Shown: positions 38,806 to 49,550 of the stretch, one piece after another
Numbering within the stretch: the first letter of the stretch is position 1
How the letters are laid out: each line of letters opens with the position of its first letter
NCBI RefSeq assembly: GCF_031323975.1
Contig: NZ_JAVIWS010000001.1
Location: forward strand, 2,356,001-2,420,000
Reading direction: 5' to 3'
From: Escherichia ruysiae
GTDB lineage: Bacteria; Pseudomonadota; Gammaproteobacteria; Enterobacterales; Enterobacteriaceae
Length of the DNA stretch: 64,000 nt
Made by a program: the position numbers and the translations under genes
The notes under the pieces: model-generated
What the model saw: the letters and a program-made list of their open reading frames with translations, nothing else
Told to the model about the DNA's origin: nothing
Database searches by the model: none

Positions 38806-38849
38806 TAGTGTATTTTTATTCACAATTACTGCATGAATATTGATACTAT
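38806..38849. promoter_or_regulatory. Double ARG box operator between argC and argE
   Basis: Two 18-base ARG boxes (38806-38823, AGTGTATTTTTATTCAC; and about 38831-38848, GCATGAATATTGATAC) are separated by a few bases, the spacing bound by an ArgR hexamer. They cover the overlapping face-to-face promoters of argCBH and argE. Confidence 0.88.
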
Positions 38850-38871
38850 CATGACCAGAGGTGTGTCAACA

Positions 38872-40023
38872 ATGAAAAACAAATTACCGCCATTTATCGA
38901 GATTTACCGTGCTCTGATTGCCACACCTTCAATAAGCGCCACGGAAGAGGCACTCGATCAAAGCAATGCAGATTTAATCACTCTGCTGGCGGGCTGGTTT
39001 AAAGATTTAGGCTTCAATGTGGAAGTGCAGCCTGTGCCAGGAACTCGCAACAAATTTAATATGCTGGCCAGTTGCGGACAGGGTGCTGGCGGCTTGCTGC
39101 TGGCGGGTCATACCGATACGGTGCCGTTTGATGACGGTCGCTGGACGCGCGATCCGTTTACGCTGACGGAGCATGACGGCAAGCTTTACGGCTTAGGCAC
39201 CGCCGACATGAAAGGCTTCTTTGCGTTTATCCTCGATGCGCTACGCGACGTCGACGTCACGAAGCTGGCAAAACCGCTCTACATTCTGGCGACTGCCGAT
39301 GAAGAAACCAGTATGGCCGGAGCGCGTTATTTTGCCGAAACTACCGCCCTGCGCCCGGATTGCGCCATCATTGGCGAACCGACGTCGCTACAACCGGTAC
39401 GCGCGCATAAAGGCCACATCTCCAATGCCATTCGCATTCTGGGTCAGTCGGGGCATTCCAGCGATCCGTCGCGCGGAGTTAACGCTATCGAACTGATGCA
39501 CGACGCCATCGGTCATATTTTACAATTGCGCGATAACCTGAAAGAGCGTTATCACTACGAAGCGTTTACCGTGCCATATCCCACGCTCAACCTTGGGCAT
39601 ATTCACGGTGGTGACGCCTCTAACCGTATTTGCGCTTGCTGCGAGTTGCATATGGATATTCGTCCGTTGCCTGGCATGACGCTCAATGAACTTAATGGTT
39701 TGCTCAACGATGCATTGGCTCCGGTGAGCGAACGCTGGCCGGGTCGTCTGACGGTCGACGAGCTGCATCCGCCGATCCCTGGCTATGAATGCCCGCCAAA
39801 TCATCAACTGGTTGAAGTGGTTGAGAAATTGCTCGGAGCAAAGACCGAAGTGGTGAACTACTGTACCGAAGCGCCGTTTATTCAGACGTTATGCCCGACG
39901 CTAGTGTTGGGTCCAGGCTCAATTAATCAGGCTCATCAGCCTGATGAATATCTGGAGACGCGGTTTATTAAACCCACCCGCGAACTGATCACCCAGGTCA
40001 TTCACCATTTCTGCTGGCATTAA
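38872..40023 (+). CDS. argE: Acetylornithine deacetylase
   Basis: Zinc peptidase-like enzyme that releases ornithine from N-acetylornithine in the linear arginine pathway. The start [16 protein letters not shown] gives 383 residues; the in-frame Met at 38833 lies within the ArgR operator. M20 metal motifs [15 protein letters not shown] and ATADEETS are present. Divergent from argCBH; followed by a duplicated BIME. Confidence 0.98.
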   Translation: MKNKLPPFIEIYRALIATPSISATEEALDQSNADLITLLAGWFKDLGFNVEVQPVPGTRNKFNMLASCGQGAGGLLLAGHTDTVPFDDGRWTRDPFTLTEHDGKLYGLGTADMKGFFAFILDALRDVDVTKLAKPLYILATADEETSMAGARYFAETTALRPDCAIIGEPTSLQPVRAHKGHISNAIRILGQSGHSSDPSRGVNAIELMHDAIGHILQLRDNLKERYHYEAFTVPYPTLNLGHIHGGDASNRICACCELHMDIRPLPGMTLNELNGLLNDALAPVSERWPGRLTVDELHPPIPGYECPPNHQLVEVVEKLLGAKTEVVNYCTEAPFIQTLCPTLVLGPGSINQAHQPDEYLETRFIKPTRELITQVIHHFCWH

Positions 40024-40496
40024 AACGTAGGCAGGATAAGGCGCTCGCGACGCATCCGAGACTGTTACCAAACTCCAGCGCCGCAATAATGTCGGATGCG
40101 ATGCTTGCGCATCTTATCCGACCTACAGTGACTCAAACGGTGCCCAACCGTAGGCCGGATAAGGCGCTTGCGCCGCATCCGAGACTGTTACCAAACTCCA
40201 GTGCCGCAATAATGTCGGATGCGATGCTTGCGCATCTTATCCGACCTACACCTTTGGTGTTATGTATGGTGATTTTTTAACATTTCCATAAGTTACGCTT
40301 ATTTAAATCATCGTGAATTTAATGGCGTAAATTCCTGCTAGTTATTCGTTTGCTGAAGCGATTTCGCAGCATTTGACGTCACCGCTTTTACGTGGCTTTA
40401 TAAAAGACGACGAAAAGCAAAGCCCGAGCATATTCGCGCCAATGCGACGTGAAGGATACCGGGCTTCAAACAATAAGATGGGGTGTCTGGGGTTAT
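40024..40496. other. argE-ppc intergenic region
   Basis: About 470 bases. The left half is the duplicated BIME. The right half (40251-40496) is the ppc leader, with an A+T-rich stretch near 40270-40350 that probably holds the ppc promoters. No gene seen. Confidence 0.7.
40027..40250. repeat. Tandem BIME: two 101-base copies with four REP elements
   Basis: Units at 40027-40127 and 40150-40250 are each 101 bases and differ at only four positions by eye. Each unit holds two oppositely oriented REPs (GTAGG...GGATAAGG and GTCGGATGCG...CTTATCCGACCTAC) around a 40-base core (CATCCGAGACTGTTACCAAA). The units are separated by 22 unrelated bases. Confidence 0.92.
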
Positions 40497-43148
40497 ATGA
40501 ACGAACAATATTCCGCATTGCGTAGTAATGTCAGTATGCTCGGCAAAGTGCTGGGAGAAACCATCAAGGATGCGTTGGGAGAACACATTCTTGAACGCGT
40601 AGAAACTATCCGTAAGTTGTCCAAATCTTCACGCGCTGGCAATGATGCTAACCGCCAGGAGTTGCTCACCACCTTACAAAATTTGTCGAACGACGAGCTG
40701 CTGCCCGTTGCGCGTGCGTTTAGTCAGTTCCTGAACCTGGCAAACACCGCCGAGCAATACCACAGCATTTCGCCGAAAGGCGAGGCTGCCAGCAACCCGG
40801 AAGTGATCGCCCGCACCCTGCGTAAACTGAAAAACCAGCCGGAACTGAGCGAAGACACCATCAAAAAAGCGGTGGAATCACTGTCGCTGGAACTGGTACT
40901 CACTGCGCACCCAACCGAAATTACTCGTCGTACACTGATCCACAAAATGGTGGAAGTGAACGCGTGCTTAAAACAGCTCGACAACAAAGATATCGCCGAC
41001 TACGAACACAACCAACTGATGCGCCGCCTGCGCCAGTTGATCGCCCAGTCATGGCATACCGATGAAATCCGTAAGCTGCGCCCAAGCCCGATAGATGAAG
41101 CCAAATGGGGCTTTGCCGTAGTAGAAAACAGCCTGTGGCAAGGCGTACCGAATTACCTGCGCGAACTGAACGAACAACTGGAAGAGAATCTCGGCTACAA
41201 ACTGCCCGTCGAATTTGTTCCGGTGCGTTTTACCTCGTGGATGGGCGGCGACCGCGACGGCAACCCGAACGTCACTGCCGATATCACCCGCCACGTCCTG
41301 CTGCTCAGCCGTTGGAAAGCAACCGACCTGTTCCTGAAAGATATTCAGGTTCTGGTTTCTGAACTGTCGATGGTTGAAGCAACCCCTGAACTGCTGGCGC
41401 TGGTCGGCGAAGAAGGTGCCGCAGAACCGTATCGCTATCTGATGAAAAACCTGCGTTCCCGCCTGATGGCAACACAGGCCTGGCTGGAAGCGCGTCTGAA
41501 AGGCGAAGAACTGCCGAAGCCGGAAGGTCTGCTGACGCAGAACGAAGAACTGTGGGAGCCGCTCTACGCTTGCTACCAGTCCCTTCAGGCGTGTGGTATG
41601 GGCATTATCGCCAACGGCGATCTGCTCGACACTCTGCGCCGCGTGAAATGTTTCGGCGTACCGCTGGTGCGTATTGATATCCGTCAGGAGAGCACCCGTC
41701 ATACCGAAGCACTGGGTGAACTGACCCGCTATCTCGGCATCGGCGACTACGAAAGCTGGTCAGAGGCCGACAAACAGGCGTTCCTGATCCGCGAACTGAA
41801 CTCCAAACGTCCGCTTCTGCCACGCAACTGGCAACCAAGCGCCGAAACGCGCGAAGTGCTTGATACCTGTCAGGTGATTGCCGAAGCACCGCAAGGTTCG
41901 ATTGCCGCCTACGTGATCTCGATGGCGAAAACGCCGTCCGACGTACTGGCCGTTCACCTGCTGTTGAAAGAAGCAGGTATTGGATTTGCGATGCCAGTCG
42001 CACCGCTGTTTGAAACTCTCGATGACCTGAACAACGCCAACGATGTCATGACCCAGCTGCTGAATATCGACTGGTATCGCGGCCTGATTCAGGGCAAACA
42101 GATGGTGATGATTGGCTATTCCGACTCAGCAAAAGATGCGGGAGTGATGGCAGCTTCCTGGGCGCAATATCAGGCACAGGATGCGTTAATCAAAACCTGC
42201 GAAAAAGCGGGTATTGAACTGACGCTGTTCCACGGTCGCGGTGGTTCTATTGGTCGCGGCGGCGCACCGGCTCATGCGGCGCTGCTATCGCAACCGCCAG
42301 GAAGCCTGAAAGGCGGCCTGCGCGTGACCGAACAGGGCGAGATGATCCGCTTTAAGTACGGTCTGCCAGAAATCACGGTCAGCAGCCTGTCGCTGTACAC
42401 CGGGGCGATTCTGGAAGCCAACCTGCTGCCACCGCCTGAGCCGAAAGAGAGCTGGCGTCACATTATGGATGAACTTTCGGTCATCTCCTGCGATCTCTAC
42501 CGTGGTTATGTGCGTGAAAACAAAGACTTTGTTCCATACTTCCGCTCCGCCACGCCGGAACAGGAACTGGGCAAACTGCCGTTAGGTTCACGTCCGGCGA
42601 AACGTCGCCCGACCGGCGGCGTCGAATCACTGCGCGCAATTCCGTGGATTTTTGCCTGGACACAAAACCGCCTGATGCTCCCAGCCTGGCTGGGCGCGGG
42701 TACTGCGCTGCAAAAAGTGGTGGAAGATGGCAAACAGAGCGAACTGGAAGCCATGTGCCGCGACTGGCCGTTCTTCTCAACGCGTCTGGGAATGCTGGAA
42801 ATGGTCTTCGCCAAAGCAGACCTGTGGCTGGCGGAATACTATGACCAACGCCTGGTCGACAAAGAGCTGTGGCCGTTAGGTAAAGAGTTACGCAATCTGC
42901 AAGAAGAAGACATCAAAGTGGTGCTGGCAATTGCCAACGATTCCCATCTGATGGCCGATCTACCGTGGATTGCCGAGTCTATTCAGCTACGAAATATATA
43001 CACTGACCCGCTGAACGTACTGCAGGCAGAGTTGCTGCACCGCTCCCGCCAGGCAGAAAAAGAAGGCCAGGAGCCGGATCCCCGCGTCGAACAAGCGTTG
43101 ATGGTCACTATTGCCGGAATTGCAGCAGGTATGCGTAATACCGGCTAA
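40497..43148 (+). CDS. ppc: Phosphoenolpyruvate carboxylase
   Basis: Adds bicarbonate to phosphoenolpyruvate to give oxaloacetate, the main anaplerotic step; activated by acetyl-CoA and inhibited by aspartate. The start [16 protein letters not shown] gives 883 residues, the E. coli length. Catalytic motifs [10 protein letters not shown] (H138), [10 protein letters not shown] and [12 protein letters not shown] are intact, as is the C-terminal RNTG, whose terminal region forms part of the active site. Single-gene unit with its own terminator. Confidence 0.98.
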   Translation: MNEQYSALRSNVSMLGKVLGETIKDALGEHILERVETIRKLSKSSRAGNDANRQELLTTLQNLSNDELLPVARAFSQFLNLANTAEQYHSISPKGEAASNPEVIARTLRKLKNQPELSEDTIKKAVESLSLELVLTAHPTEITRRTLIHKMVEVNACLKQLDNKDIADYEHNQLMRRLRQLIAQSWHTDEIRKLRPSPIDEAKWGFAVVENSLWQGVPNYLRELNEQLEENLGYKLPVEFVPVRFTSWMGGDRDGNPNVTADITRHVLLLSRWKATDLFLKDIQVLVSELSMVEATPELLALVGEEGAAEPYRYLMKNLRSRLMATQAWLEARLKGEELPKPEGLLTQNEELWEPLYACYQSLQACGMGIIANGDLLDTLRRVKCFGVPLVRIDIRQESTRHTEALGELTRYLGIGDYESWSEADKQAFLIRELNSKRPLLPRNWQPSAETREVLDTCQVIAEAPQGSIAAYVISMAKTPSDVLAVHLLLKEAGIGFAMPVAPLFETLDDLNNANDVMTQLLNIDWYRGLIQGKQMVMIGYSDSAKDAGVMAASWAQYQAQDALIKTCEKAGIELTLFHGRGGSIGRGGAPAHAALLSQPPGSLKGGLRVTEQGEMIRFKYGLPEITVSSLSLYTGAILEANLLPPPEPKESWRHIMDELSVISCDLYRGYVRENKDFVPYFRSATPEQELGKLPLGSRPAKRRPTGGVESLRAIPWIFAWTQNRLMLPAWLGAGTALQKVVEDGKQSELEAMCRDWPFFSTRLGMLEMVFAKADLWLAEYYDQRLVDKELWPLGKELRNLQEEDIKVVLAIANDSHLMADLPWIAESIQLRNIYTDPLNVLQAELLHRSRQAEKEGQEPDPRVEQALMVTIAGIAAGMRNTG

Positions 43149-43163
43149 CCCCCATCCTCTATC

Positions 43164-43192
43164 AACCCTCGTGCAATAGCGCGAGGGTTTTC
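43164..43192 (+). terminator. ppc terminator
   Basis: An 11-bp stem (43164-43174 with 43179-43189, one G-T pair) and AATA loop, followed by TTTTCTG, 15 bases after the ppc stop. Confidence 0.88.
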
Positions 43193-43328
43193 TGAAATAC
43201 TTCTGTTCTAACACCTTCGTTTTCAATATATTTCTGTCTGCATTTCACCCAGATTCTGGATATCCCTTCAGATATCCTTAAGGTTTTGTCCTTACATTCG
43301 GCGCTATTATCCAAAACGGGTTCTTACT

Positions 43329-45062
43329 ATGCATTCCACTGAAGTCCAGACTAAACCCCTTTTTAGCTGGAAAGCCCTGGGTTGGGCACTGCTCTACTTT
43401 TGGTTTTTCTCTACCCTGTTACAGGCCATTATTTACATCAGCGGCTACAGCGGCACCAACGGCATTCGCGACTCACTGCTGTTCAGTTCGCTGTGGTTGA
43501 TCCCGGTATTCCTCTTTCCGAAGCGGATTAAAATTATTGCCGCAGTGATCGGCGTGGTGCTGTGGGCGGCCTCTCTGGCGGCGCTGTGCTACTACGTCAT
43601 CTACGGTCAGGAGTTCTCGCAGAGCGTTCTGTTTGTGATGTTTGAAACCAACACCAACGAAGCCAGCGAGTATTTAAGCCAGTATTTCAGCCTGAAGATT
43701 GTGCTTATCGCGCTGGCCTATACGGCGGTGGCAGTTCTGCTGTGGACACGCCTGCGCCCGGTCTATATTCCGAAGCCGTGGCGTTATATCGTCTCTTTTG
43801 CCCTGCTTTACGGTTTGATTCTGCATCCGATCGCCATGAATACGTTTATCAAAAACAAGCCGTTTGAGAAAACGTTGAATAACCTGGCATCGCGCATGGA
43901 GCCTGCCGCCCCGTGGCAATTCCTGACTGGTTATTATCAGTATCGCCAGCAACTTAACTCGCTGACGAAGCTGCTGAATGAAAATAATGCATTACCGCCG
44001 CTGGCTAATTTCAAAGATGAATCGGGCAACGAACCACGCACCCTGGTACTGGTGATTGGCGAGTCAACCCAGCGTGGACGTATGAGTCTGTATGGTTATC
44101 CGCGTGAAACCACGCCAGAACTGGATGCGCTGCATAAAACCGATCCGAATCTGACCGTATTTAATAACGTGGTTACGTCTCGTCCGTACACCATTGAAAT
44201 CCTGCAACAGGCGCTGACTTTTGCCAACGAAAAGAACCCTGACCTGTATCTGACGCAACCGTCGCTGATGAACATGATGAAACAGGCGGGGTATAAAACC
44301 TTCTGGATCACCAACCAGCAGACGATGACCGCCCGCAATACCATGCTGACGGTATTTTCGCGCCAGACCGACAAGCAGTACTACATGAACCAGCAACGTA
44401 CGCAGAGTGCGCGTGAATACGACACCAACGTGCTGAAGCCGTTCCAGGAAGTGCTGAATGACCCTGCGCCGAAGAAACTGATCATCGTTCATCTGCTGGG
44501 TACGCATATCAAATACAAATACCGCTACCCGGAAAATCAGGGCAAGTTTGATGGCAATACCGATCATGTTCCGCCGGGATTAAGCGCAGAAGAACTGGAG
44601 TCATATAACGATTATGACAACGCTAACTTGTATAACGATCATGTGGTTGCCAGCCTGATTAAAGACTTTAAAGCAGCAGACCCGAACGGTTTCCTGGTTT
44701 ACTTCTCTGACCACGGTGAAGAGGTTTACGACACGCCGCCGCACAAAACTCAGGGGCGTAACGAAGACAACCCGACGCGTCATATGTACACCATTCCGTT
44801 CCTGCTGTGGACGTCGGAAAAATGGCAAGCGACTCATCCGCGTGATTTCTCACAGGATGTTGATCGTAAATACAGCCTGGCGGAACTGATCCACACCTGG
44901 TCGGATTTGGCGGGCTTATCTTACGACGGTTACGATCCAACCCGTTCGGTGGTGAACCCGCAGTTCAAAGAAACCACCCGCTGGATTGGCAACCCGTACA
45001 AGAAAAACGCGCTGATCGATTACGACACTCTGCCGTATGGCGATCAGGTGGGTAATCAGTAA
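43329..45062 (+). CDS. eptC: LPS core phosphoethanolamine transferase
   Basis: Inner-membrane enzyme that adds phosphoethanolamine to heptose I of the LPS core. 577 residues: the N-terminal half has about five membrane segments (about 15-160), followed by a periplasmic sulfatase-type domain. The nucleophile Thr lies in VIGESTQRGRMSLYGY and metal ligands in YFSDHGEEVYD. Also known as yijP or cptA. Single unit between ppc and yijO. Confidence 0.96.
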   Translation: MHSTEVQTKPLFSWKALGWALLYFWFFSTLLQAIIYISGYSGTNGIRDSLLFSSLWLIPVFLFPKRIKIIAAVIGVVLWAASLAALCYYVIYGQEFSQSVLFVMFETNTNEASEYLSQYFSLKIVLIALAYTAVAVLLWTRLRPVYIPKPWRYIVSFALLYGLILHPIAMNTFIKNKPFEKTLNNLASRMEPAAPWQFLTGYYQYRQQLNSLTKLLNENNALPPLANFKDESGNEPRTLVLVIGESTQRGRMSLYGYPRETTPELDALHKTDPNLTVFNNVVTSRPYTIEILQQALTFANEKNPDLYLTQPSLMNMMKQAGYKTFWITNQQTMTARNTMLTVFSRQTDKQYYMNQQRTQSAREYDTNVLKPFQEVLNDPAPKKLIIVHLLGTHIKYKYRYPENQGKFDGNTDHVPPGLSAEELESYNDYDNANLYNDHVVASLIKDFKAADPNGFLVYFSDHGEEVYDTPPHKTQGRNEDNPTRHMYTIPFLLWTSEKWQATHPRDFSQDVDRKYSLAELIHTWSDLAGLSYDGYDPTRSVVNPQFKETTRWIGNPYKKNALIDYDTLPYGDQVGNQ

Positions 45063-45135
45063 ATGACCTTTGTATCGCGTCTGGCGCTATTTGCCGGATG
45101 CGATACTGCCGCAATGTTTACATCGAACTCTCATC

Positions 45136-45163
45136 AGGCCACACTTTTCAGGTGGCCTTTTTT
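45136..45163 (+). terminator. eptC terminator
   Basis: AGGCCAC (45136-45142) pairs with GTGGCCT (45152-45158) and a run of T follows. It lies 74 bases after the eptC stop and before yijO. Confidence 0.85.
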
Positions 45164-45210
45164 CATAATGCCAGTTACTGTTTTCCCATCTACATACCTA
45201 AGGGAATAAC

Positions 45211-46062
45211 ATGTATCACGACGTCAGCTATCTGCTCTCCCGCCTGATCAACGGCCCGCTGTCCCTGCGCCAGATTTACTTTGCCAGTAGCAACGGCCCG
45301 GCGCCCGATCTTGCATATCAGGTCGATTTTCCACGGCTGGAAATTGTGCTGGAAGGCGAGTTTGTTGATACCGGCGCTGGCGCAACGTTAGTTCCCGGCG
45401 ATGTACTGTACGTCCCTGCTGGCGGCTGGAACTTCCCGCAATGGCAAACACCCGCTACCACCTTTAGCGTGCTGTTTGGCAAACAGCAACTCGGCTTCAG
45501 CGTCGTACAATGGGATGGCAAGCAATACCAAAATCTGGCAAAGCAGCACGTCGCCCGACGCGGCCCGCGCATTGGTTCATTCTTGCTGCAAACACTCAAT
45601 GAAATGCAAATGCAGCCACAGGAGCAGCAAACGGCAAGGCTTATCGTCGCCAGCCTGCTTAGCCACTGCCGCGACTTGCTCGGCAGTCAAATCCAGACCG
45701 CCTCACGCAGCCAGGCACTATTTGAAGCGATTCGCGATTATATCGATGAACGCTATGCCTCCGCGCTAACCCGTGAATCTGTCGCGCAAGCATTCTATAT
45801 TTCGCCCAATTACCTCTCCCACCTGTTTCAAAAAACGGGTGCGACGGGCTTTAACGAATACCTGAATCATACACGGCTGGAACATGCAAAAACGTTGTTG
45901 AAAGGCTATGACCTGAAGGTAAAAGAAGTGGCGCACGCCTGCGGCTTTGTCGACAGCAACTACTTCTGCCGCCTGTTTCGTAAAAACACCGAACGCTCGC
46001 CGTCAGAATATCGTCGGCAATACCACAGCCAACTGACAGAAAAACCGACTACTCCAGAATAA
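45211..46062 (+). CDS. yijO: AraC-family regulator YijO
   Basis: 283 residues: an N-terminal cupin-like sensing domain (about 20-110) and two C-terminal helix-turn-helix motifs (about 185-205, LTRESVAQAFYISPNYLSHL, and about 235-255, KVKEVAHACGFVDSNYFCRL). Its target and ligand are not known to me. It is convergent with frwD (stops overlap by 14 bases) at the end of the frw-pfl cluster, which makes it the best candidate local regulator for that cluster; this is inference only. Confidence 0.93.
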   Translation: MYHDVSYLLSRLINGPLSLRQIYFASSNGPAPDLAYQVDFPRLEIVLEGEFVDTGAGATLVPGDVLYVPAGGWNFPQWQTPATTFSVLFGKQQLGFSVVQWDGKQYQNLAKQHVARRGPRIGSFLLQTLNEMQMQPQEQQTARLIVASLLSHCRDLLGSQIQTASRSQALFEAIRDYIDERYASALTRESVAQAFYISPNYLSHLFQKTGATGFNEYLNHTRLEHAKTLLKGYDLKVKEVAHACGFVDSNYFCRLFRKNTERSPSEYRRQYHSQLTEKPTTPE

Positions 46063-46390
46063 GATGGGTTTGCTGCGGCGCAGAAAGCACTTTGCGCACC
46101 GCGCTCATTACCCGCTGCGGCTCACGCAGGAATGCGTAGATGCTGCATTGCACATAGCGGCAATGCTCAAATCGCTCGGCACCAGCAAGCTCGATATCCG
46201 TAATCAACAGCGCAACATCCGCCCGACGGATATCCTCGTCCGCTAAACGATTCTCCGTTCCCAGCGCCCCCTGGGTTTCAATGCTGACGCCCCACTTCTC
46301 TAACTGGCATAATTTTTCCAGCCGTTCTGCCGCCATATAAGTATGCGCCACGCCGCTGACGCAGGCGGTTACTGCCACCAGGTATGCCAT
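46049..46390 (-). CDS. frwD: PTS fructose-like EIIB component FrwD
   Basis: Short soluble EIIB-type domain. The start MAYLVAVTACVSGVAHT gives 113 residues; the in-frame upstream Met (46453) overlaps pflC and is rejected. The phosphorylated Cys lies in VTACVSGVAHTYMAAE, as in FrwB. It starts one base after the pflC stop, the last gene of the frwC-frwB-pflD-pflC-frwD run. Why the cluster needs a second EIIB is not clear. Confidence 0.94.
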   Translation of the reverse strand: MAYLVAVTACVSGVAHTYMAAERLEKLCQLEKWGVSIETQGALGTENRLADEDIRRADVALLITDIELAGAERFEHCRYVQCSIYAFLREPQRVMSAVRKVLSAPQQTHLILE

Positions 46391-46391
46391 T

Positions 46392-47270
46392 TTACCCCCC
46401 CACGGTAACCTCAAATCCGGCTCGTTCTGCCATTTCGCGCATCGTTGCCACATCGGCTGACGAGGGCGCAGAAACCTCTTTCATCGACCATGTTTTCCCC
46501 AGCAGGCGGTATTTCGGTTCACCGTACTGATGAAACGGCAACAGGTGGATTTGCCTGATATTCAGCGGGATCAGCACGTCCAGCGCCTGCTGCATATTCT
46601 CCCGGCTGAGTGTGAAACCAGGGATCAGCGGTAAACGCGGGATCACGTTGACACCTTCGCTTACCAGCAAACGCAGATTCTCCAGCACGCGTGGCAGGTT
46701 CATCTTCACCACATCCCACGCCTGAGTCGCGTCCATAATTTTTAAATCGAACAACACTTCATCGCACAATTTCGCCAATGGTAACAGCTTGCTGGCTGGC
46801 GCGTCTCCGGCAGTTTCGATGGCACATGAGACGCCCCAAAGCCGAAGTCGCTGTAAAAAACGGGTCGCAAATTCCGCCTGCATTAACACTTCGCCGCCAG
46901 AAAGCGTGACGCCGCCGCCGGACGTGCGAAAGAAAATGTCATCTTTCATCACTTCCCGCTCCAGCGCGTCAAGGCTGATATCGCGACCAATCCGTTCAAA
47001 CGCCCCGGAGGGGCATTCATCCGCATCACGTAAACATTTCGCGCAGTGCAGACATTTCGCCTCTCTGCGTACCGTCTGGATTTTGCCGGAGATCGACTCC
47101 GGATTAGCACACCACGGGCAAAGATGTGGGCAGCCTTTAAAAAAGACCACCGTGCGGATGCCTTCACCGTCATTCAGCGAATAACGCTGAATGTTGAAAA
47201 TGCGCGCCACGTCATCGCGGCGCGTTTCCACAACGTTACAGCTGATGCGCTGTCCGGCGGATGATGTCAT
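46392..47270 (-). CDS. pflC: Glycyl radical enzyme activase PflC
   Basis: Radical SAM enzyme that makes the glycyl radical on PflD. The start MTSSAGQRISCNVV gives 292 residues and overlaps pflD by 35 bases. The SAM cluster motif is CPHLCPWC (C47, C51 and C54). A ferredoxin-like insertion CLHCAKC...ECP (C73, C76, C79 and C86) follows, typical of activases for glycyl radical dehydratases and absent from PflA. The GGGVTLSGGE motif is intact. Cotranscribed with pflD. Confidence 0.95.
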   Translation of the reverse strand: MTSSAGQRISCNVVETRRDDVARIFNIQRYSLNDGEGIRTVVFFKGCPHLCPWCANPESISGKIQTVRREAKCLHCAKCLRDADECPSGAFERIGRDISLDALEREVMKDDIFFRTSGGGVTLSGGEVLMQAEFATRFLQRLRLWGVSCAIETAGDAPASKLLPLAKLCDEVLFDLKIMDATQAWDVVKMNLPRVLENLRLLVSEGVNVIPRLPLIPGFTLSRENMQQALDVLIPLNIRQIHLLPFHQYGEPKYRLLGKTWSMKEVSAPSSADVATMREMAERAGFEVTVGG

Positions 47271-49533
47271 CCTGGATCTCCTTCGACAATTCGACAAAGA
47301 AGGCGCTATATCCGGCAACGCGCACCACCAGCCCGGCATAATCTTGTGGGCGCTTTTGCGCTTCCCGCAACGTGTCGGCATTCACCACGTTAAACTGAAT
47401 ATGCTGCAACTTAAGCTGGGTAAATGCGCGTAAGAAATCGGCCAGTTTACGTAATCCCGCTTCACCTTCGAGGGTCGCCGGAGTGAATTTCACGTTCAGC
47501 AATGTACCGTTAGACAGCAGCGTGTTATCGAGCTTACTGACTGATTTCAGTACCGCCGTTGGTCCTTGTGCGTCCTGGCCCAGCATTGGCGACAAGCCAC
47601 CGTCTGCCAGTTGCTCCCCGGCAAAACGACCGTCTGGCGTCGCGCCAACCACCGATCCCAACGGGACGTGAGCAGAAACGGTATACGACCCCGGCGTGAA
47701 GTAGCCACCGCGCGGGTTCTGGTATTTTTCCACTTCTTTGCAGTAGTGGCGCAGCAGTTCGGCGCTAATGTTATCCACCTCGTCGATATCGTTGCCGTAT
47801 TTCTCAAAGCGGTTAATTAAGCGAGCGCGAACTTTTTCGCCTTCGGGCGTTGCGAAGTTGGCTTTTAATACCGACAACAATTCGTCAAAACTTAAACGCT
47901 GTTGATCAAAAACCATCCCTTTCAACGCATGGAGAGAATCGCTCAGGTTGGCAATACCGATCCCCTGTACGCCGGAGAAGTTATAACGCGCGCCGCCATC
48001 GGTAATATCGCGGCCTTTTTCCAGACAATCGCTGATAAACGACGAAAGCAGCGGCACTGGCGCCCAGTCGCGATGGCCGATATCACAAATATTGCTGCCT
48101 TCAACCATTAGGGTGATGTAGTGGCTAATCTTGGCGCGGATCTGTTCCAGTAAACCTTCATAAGTCAGCGCAGCATTGCCTTCATTTTCATGCAGACAAA
48201 TTTCCATCACTTTCAGCAGGTTAAACATCGCGATGTCGTGCAAGCCGTAAGTTCTGCCAGGAATAGACAACTCCACGCAACCGACCACTGAATAGTCGCG
48301 CGCATCTTCCAGCGAAACGCCACGGTTGAGGAACGCTGGCACCACCACTTCATCGTTAAAGATTTGCGGAATACCGGTGCCGAGGCGAATGGTTTCTGCG
48401 GTTTTCATCAGGAACGGCGTGTCGATCAAGGCGTTAGTGCGCACGCCCAGGTTCGGTTGCGGTAATTGCACGCTTTGATAGGCGTCGAGGCAGAGGAACG
48501 AAAGCACGTTCACCGCACTACGTCCGTTTTCCGTTAAACCGCCGAGCAGCGCGGTATAGCCGGTCGGGAAACCTGCGAAATAGCGCGCGCTGCTGGTGGA
48601 GCGTAACAGCACGATGTCGTTGCACTTCACCCATAAAGATTCGAGCAGTTCTTTCAGGAACGCCGGGTCTTCGCCCTGGGTTAATGATGTCTGATAGAAC
48701 GGCAACATATACTGGTCGAAGCGCCCTAACGACAGCGAACTGGCGTTGGATTCGTATTGCAGAATGATGTTCATGTACCAGAACAACTGGCACGCCTGCC
48801 AGAACGTCTGCGGCTTATGTTGCGCGTTATGGCGGGAGATCTCCGCAATAGTCAGCAATTCTTCGCGACGCTGGGCATCGGTGCAGTTTGCCGCCATCGT
48901 TTCCGCCAGTTCGGCGTAACGCAAAATGTGTTTTTGTGAAGCTTCCAGCAGTAACAGCGCGGCCTGATAAAAGTGATTATCCGGCTGTTGCTGACAATGT
49001 TGCTGCATCTGCGCCACCAGCTCACCCAGCCCGTGATTCAGCAGGCGCGGATAATCAATAATGATATGCCCCTGACCTTTATCCGTCTGGTTGATGCTGA
49101 AAATCTGCGTGCTGGTTGCGGCTTTTACTTCATCCGTCATCTGCCCGTTGATGAAATCTTTCATCGAACGTTTTTCCCAGTACGGGAACAACTCTTCGCG
49201 GTAGATACGTTTATCTTCTTCACTGATAGCAAAGCGATCCTGCGGTCGCGTCGGGAATTGCTCCAGCTCTTTCAGCAACCAGTAAGGATCCATTTCCGGT
49301 GACATAATCCCGGCGCGAGGTTTTACGGTGCGGTTACCGGCAATCAGTTCTTCATCACGAATCGAAATTTCAACGTGTTCCAGGATATACGCCGTGGCTT
49401 TTGCCCGACGAATAATCACAGGTTCGCCTTCGGTTTGCTTATGGCTGGCGGTATAAAGCAGCGCCCGCTCCAGCGAGATTTCACGGGTATTGGCAAACAG
49501 CGCAGTTTTAAGGCGAGAGATACGATTCGTCAT
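47236..49533 (-). CDS. pflD: Glycyl radical enzyme PflD (dehydratase-type active site)
   Basis: 765 residues. The radical Gly is G741 in RVAGYSAFFVELS near the C-terminus. The thiyl Cys is C419 in SVVGCVELSIPG, followed two residues later by E421. This single-Cys C-x-E pattern is that of glycerol dehydratase, choline lyase and related eliminases; pyruvate formate-lyase has Cys-Cys. The old name 'formate acetyltransferase 2' is therefore doubtful. The neighbours (PTS, aldolase, GldA) suggest the substrate is a sugar-alcohol-like phosphate. Preceded by a terminator-like hairpin after frwB. Confidence 0.95.
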   Translation of the reverse strand: MTNRISRLKTALFANTREISLERALLYTASHKQTEGEPVIIRRAKATAYILEHVEISIRDEELIAGNRTVKPRAGIMSPEMDPYWLLKELEQFPTRPQDRFAISEEDKRIYREELFPYWEKRSMKDFINGQMTDEVKAATSTQIFSINQTDKGQGHIIIDYPRLLNHGLGELVAQMQQHCQQQPDNHFYQAALLLLEASQKHILRYAELAETMAANCTDAQRREELLTIAEISRHNAQHKPQTFWQACQLFWYMNIILQYESNASSLSLGRFDQYMLPFYQTSLTQGEDPAFLKELLESLWVKCNDIVLLRSTSSARYFAGFPTGYTALLGGLTENGRSAVNVLSFLCLDAYQSVQLPQPNLGVRTNALIDTPFLMKTAETIRLGTGIPQIFNDEVVVPAFLNRGVSLEDARDYSVVGCVELSIPGRTYGLHDIAMFNLLKVMEICLHENEGNAALTYEGLLEQIRAKISHYITLMVEGSNICDIGHRDWAPVPLLSSFISDCLEKGRDITDGGARYNFSGVQGIGIANLSDSLHALKGMVFDQQRLSFDELLSVLKANFATPEGEKVRARLINRFEKYGNDIDEVDNISAELLRHYCKEVEKYQNPRGGYFTPGSYTVSAHVPLGSVVGATPDGRFAGEQLADGGLSPMLGQDAQGPTAVLKSVSKLDNTLLSNGTLLNVKFTPATLEGEAGLRKLADFLRAFTQLKLQHIQFNVVNADTLREAQKRPQDYAGLVVRVAGYSAFFVELSKEIQDDIIRRTAHQL

Positions 49534-49550
49534 GAGGAACTCCTGTAGGG

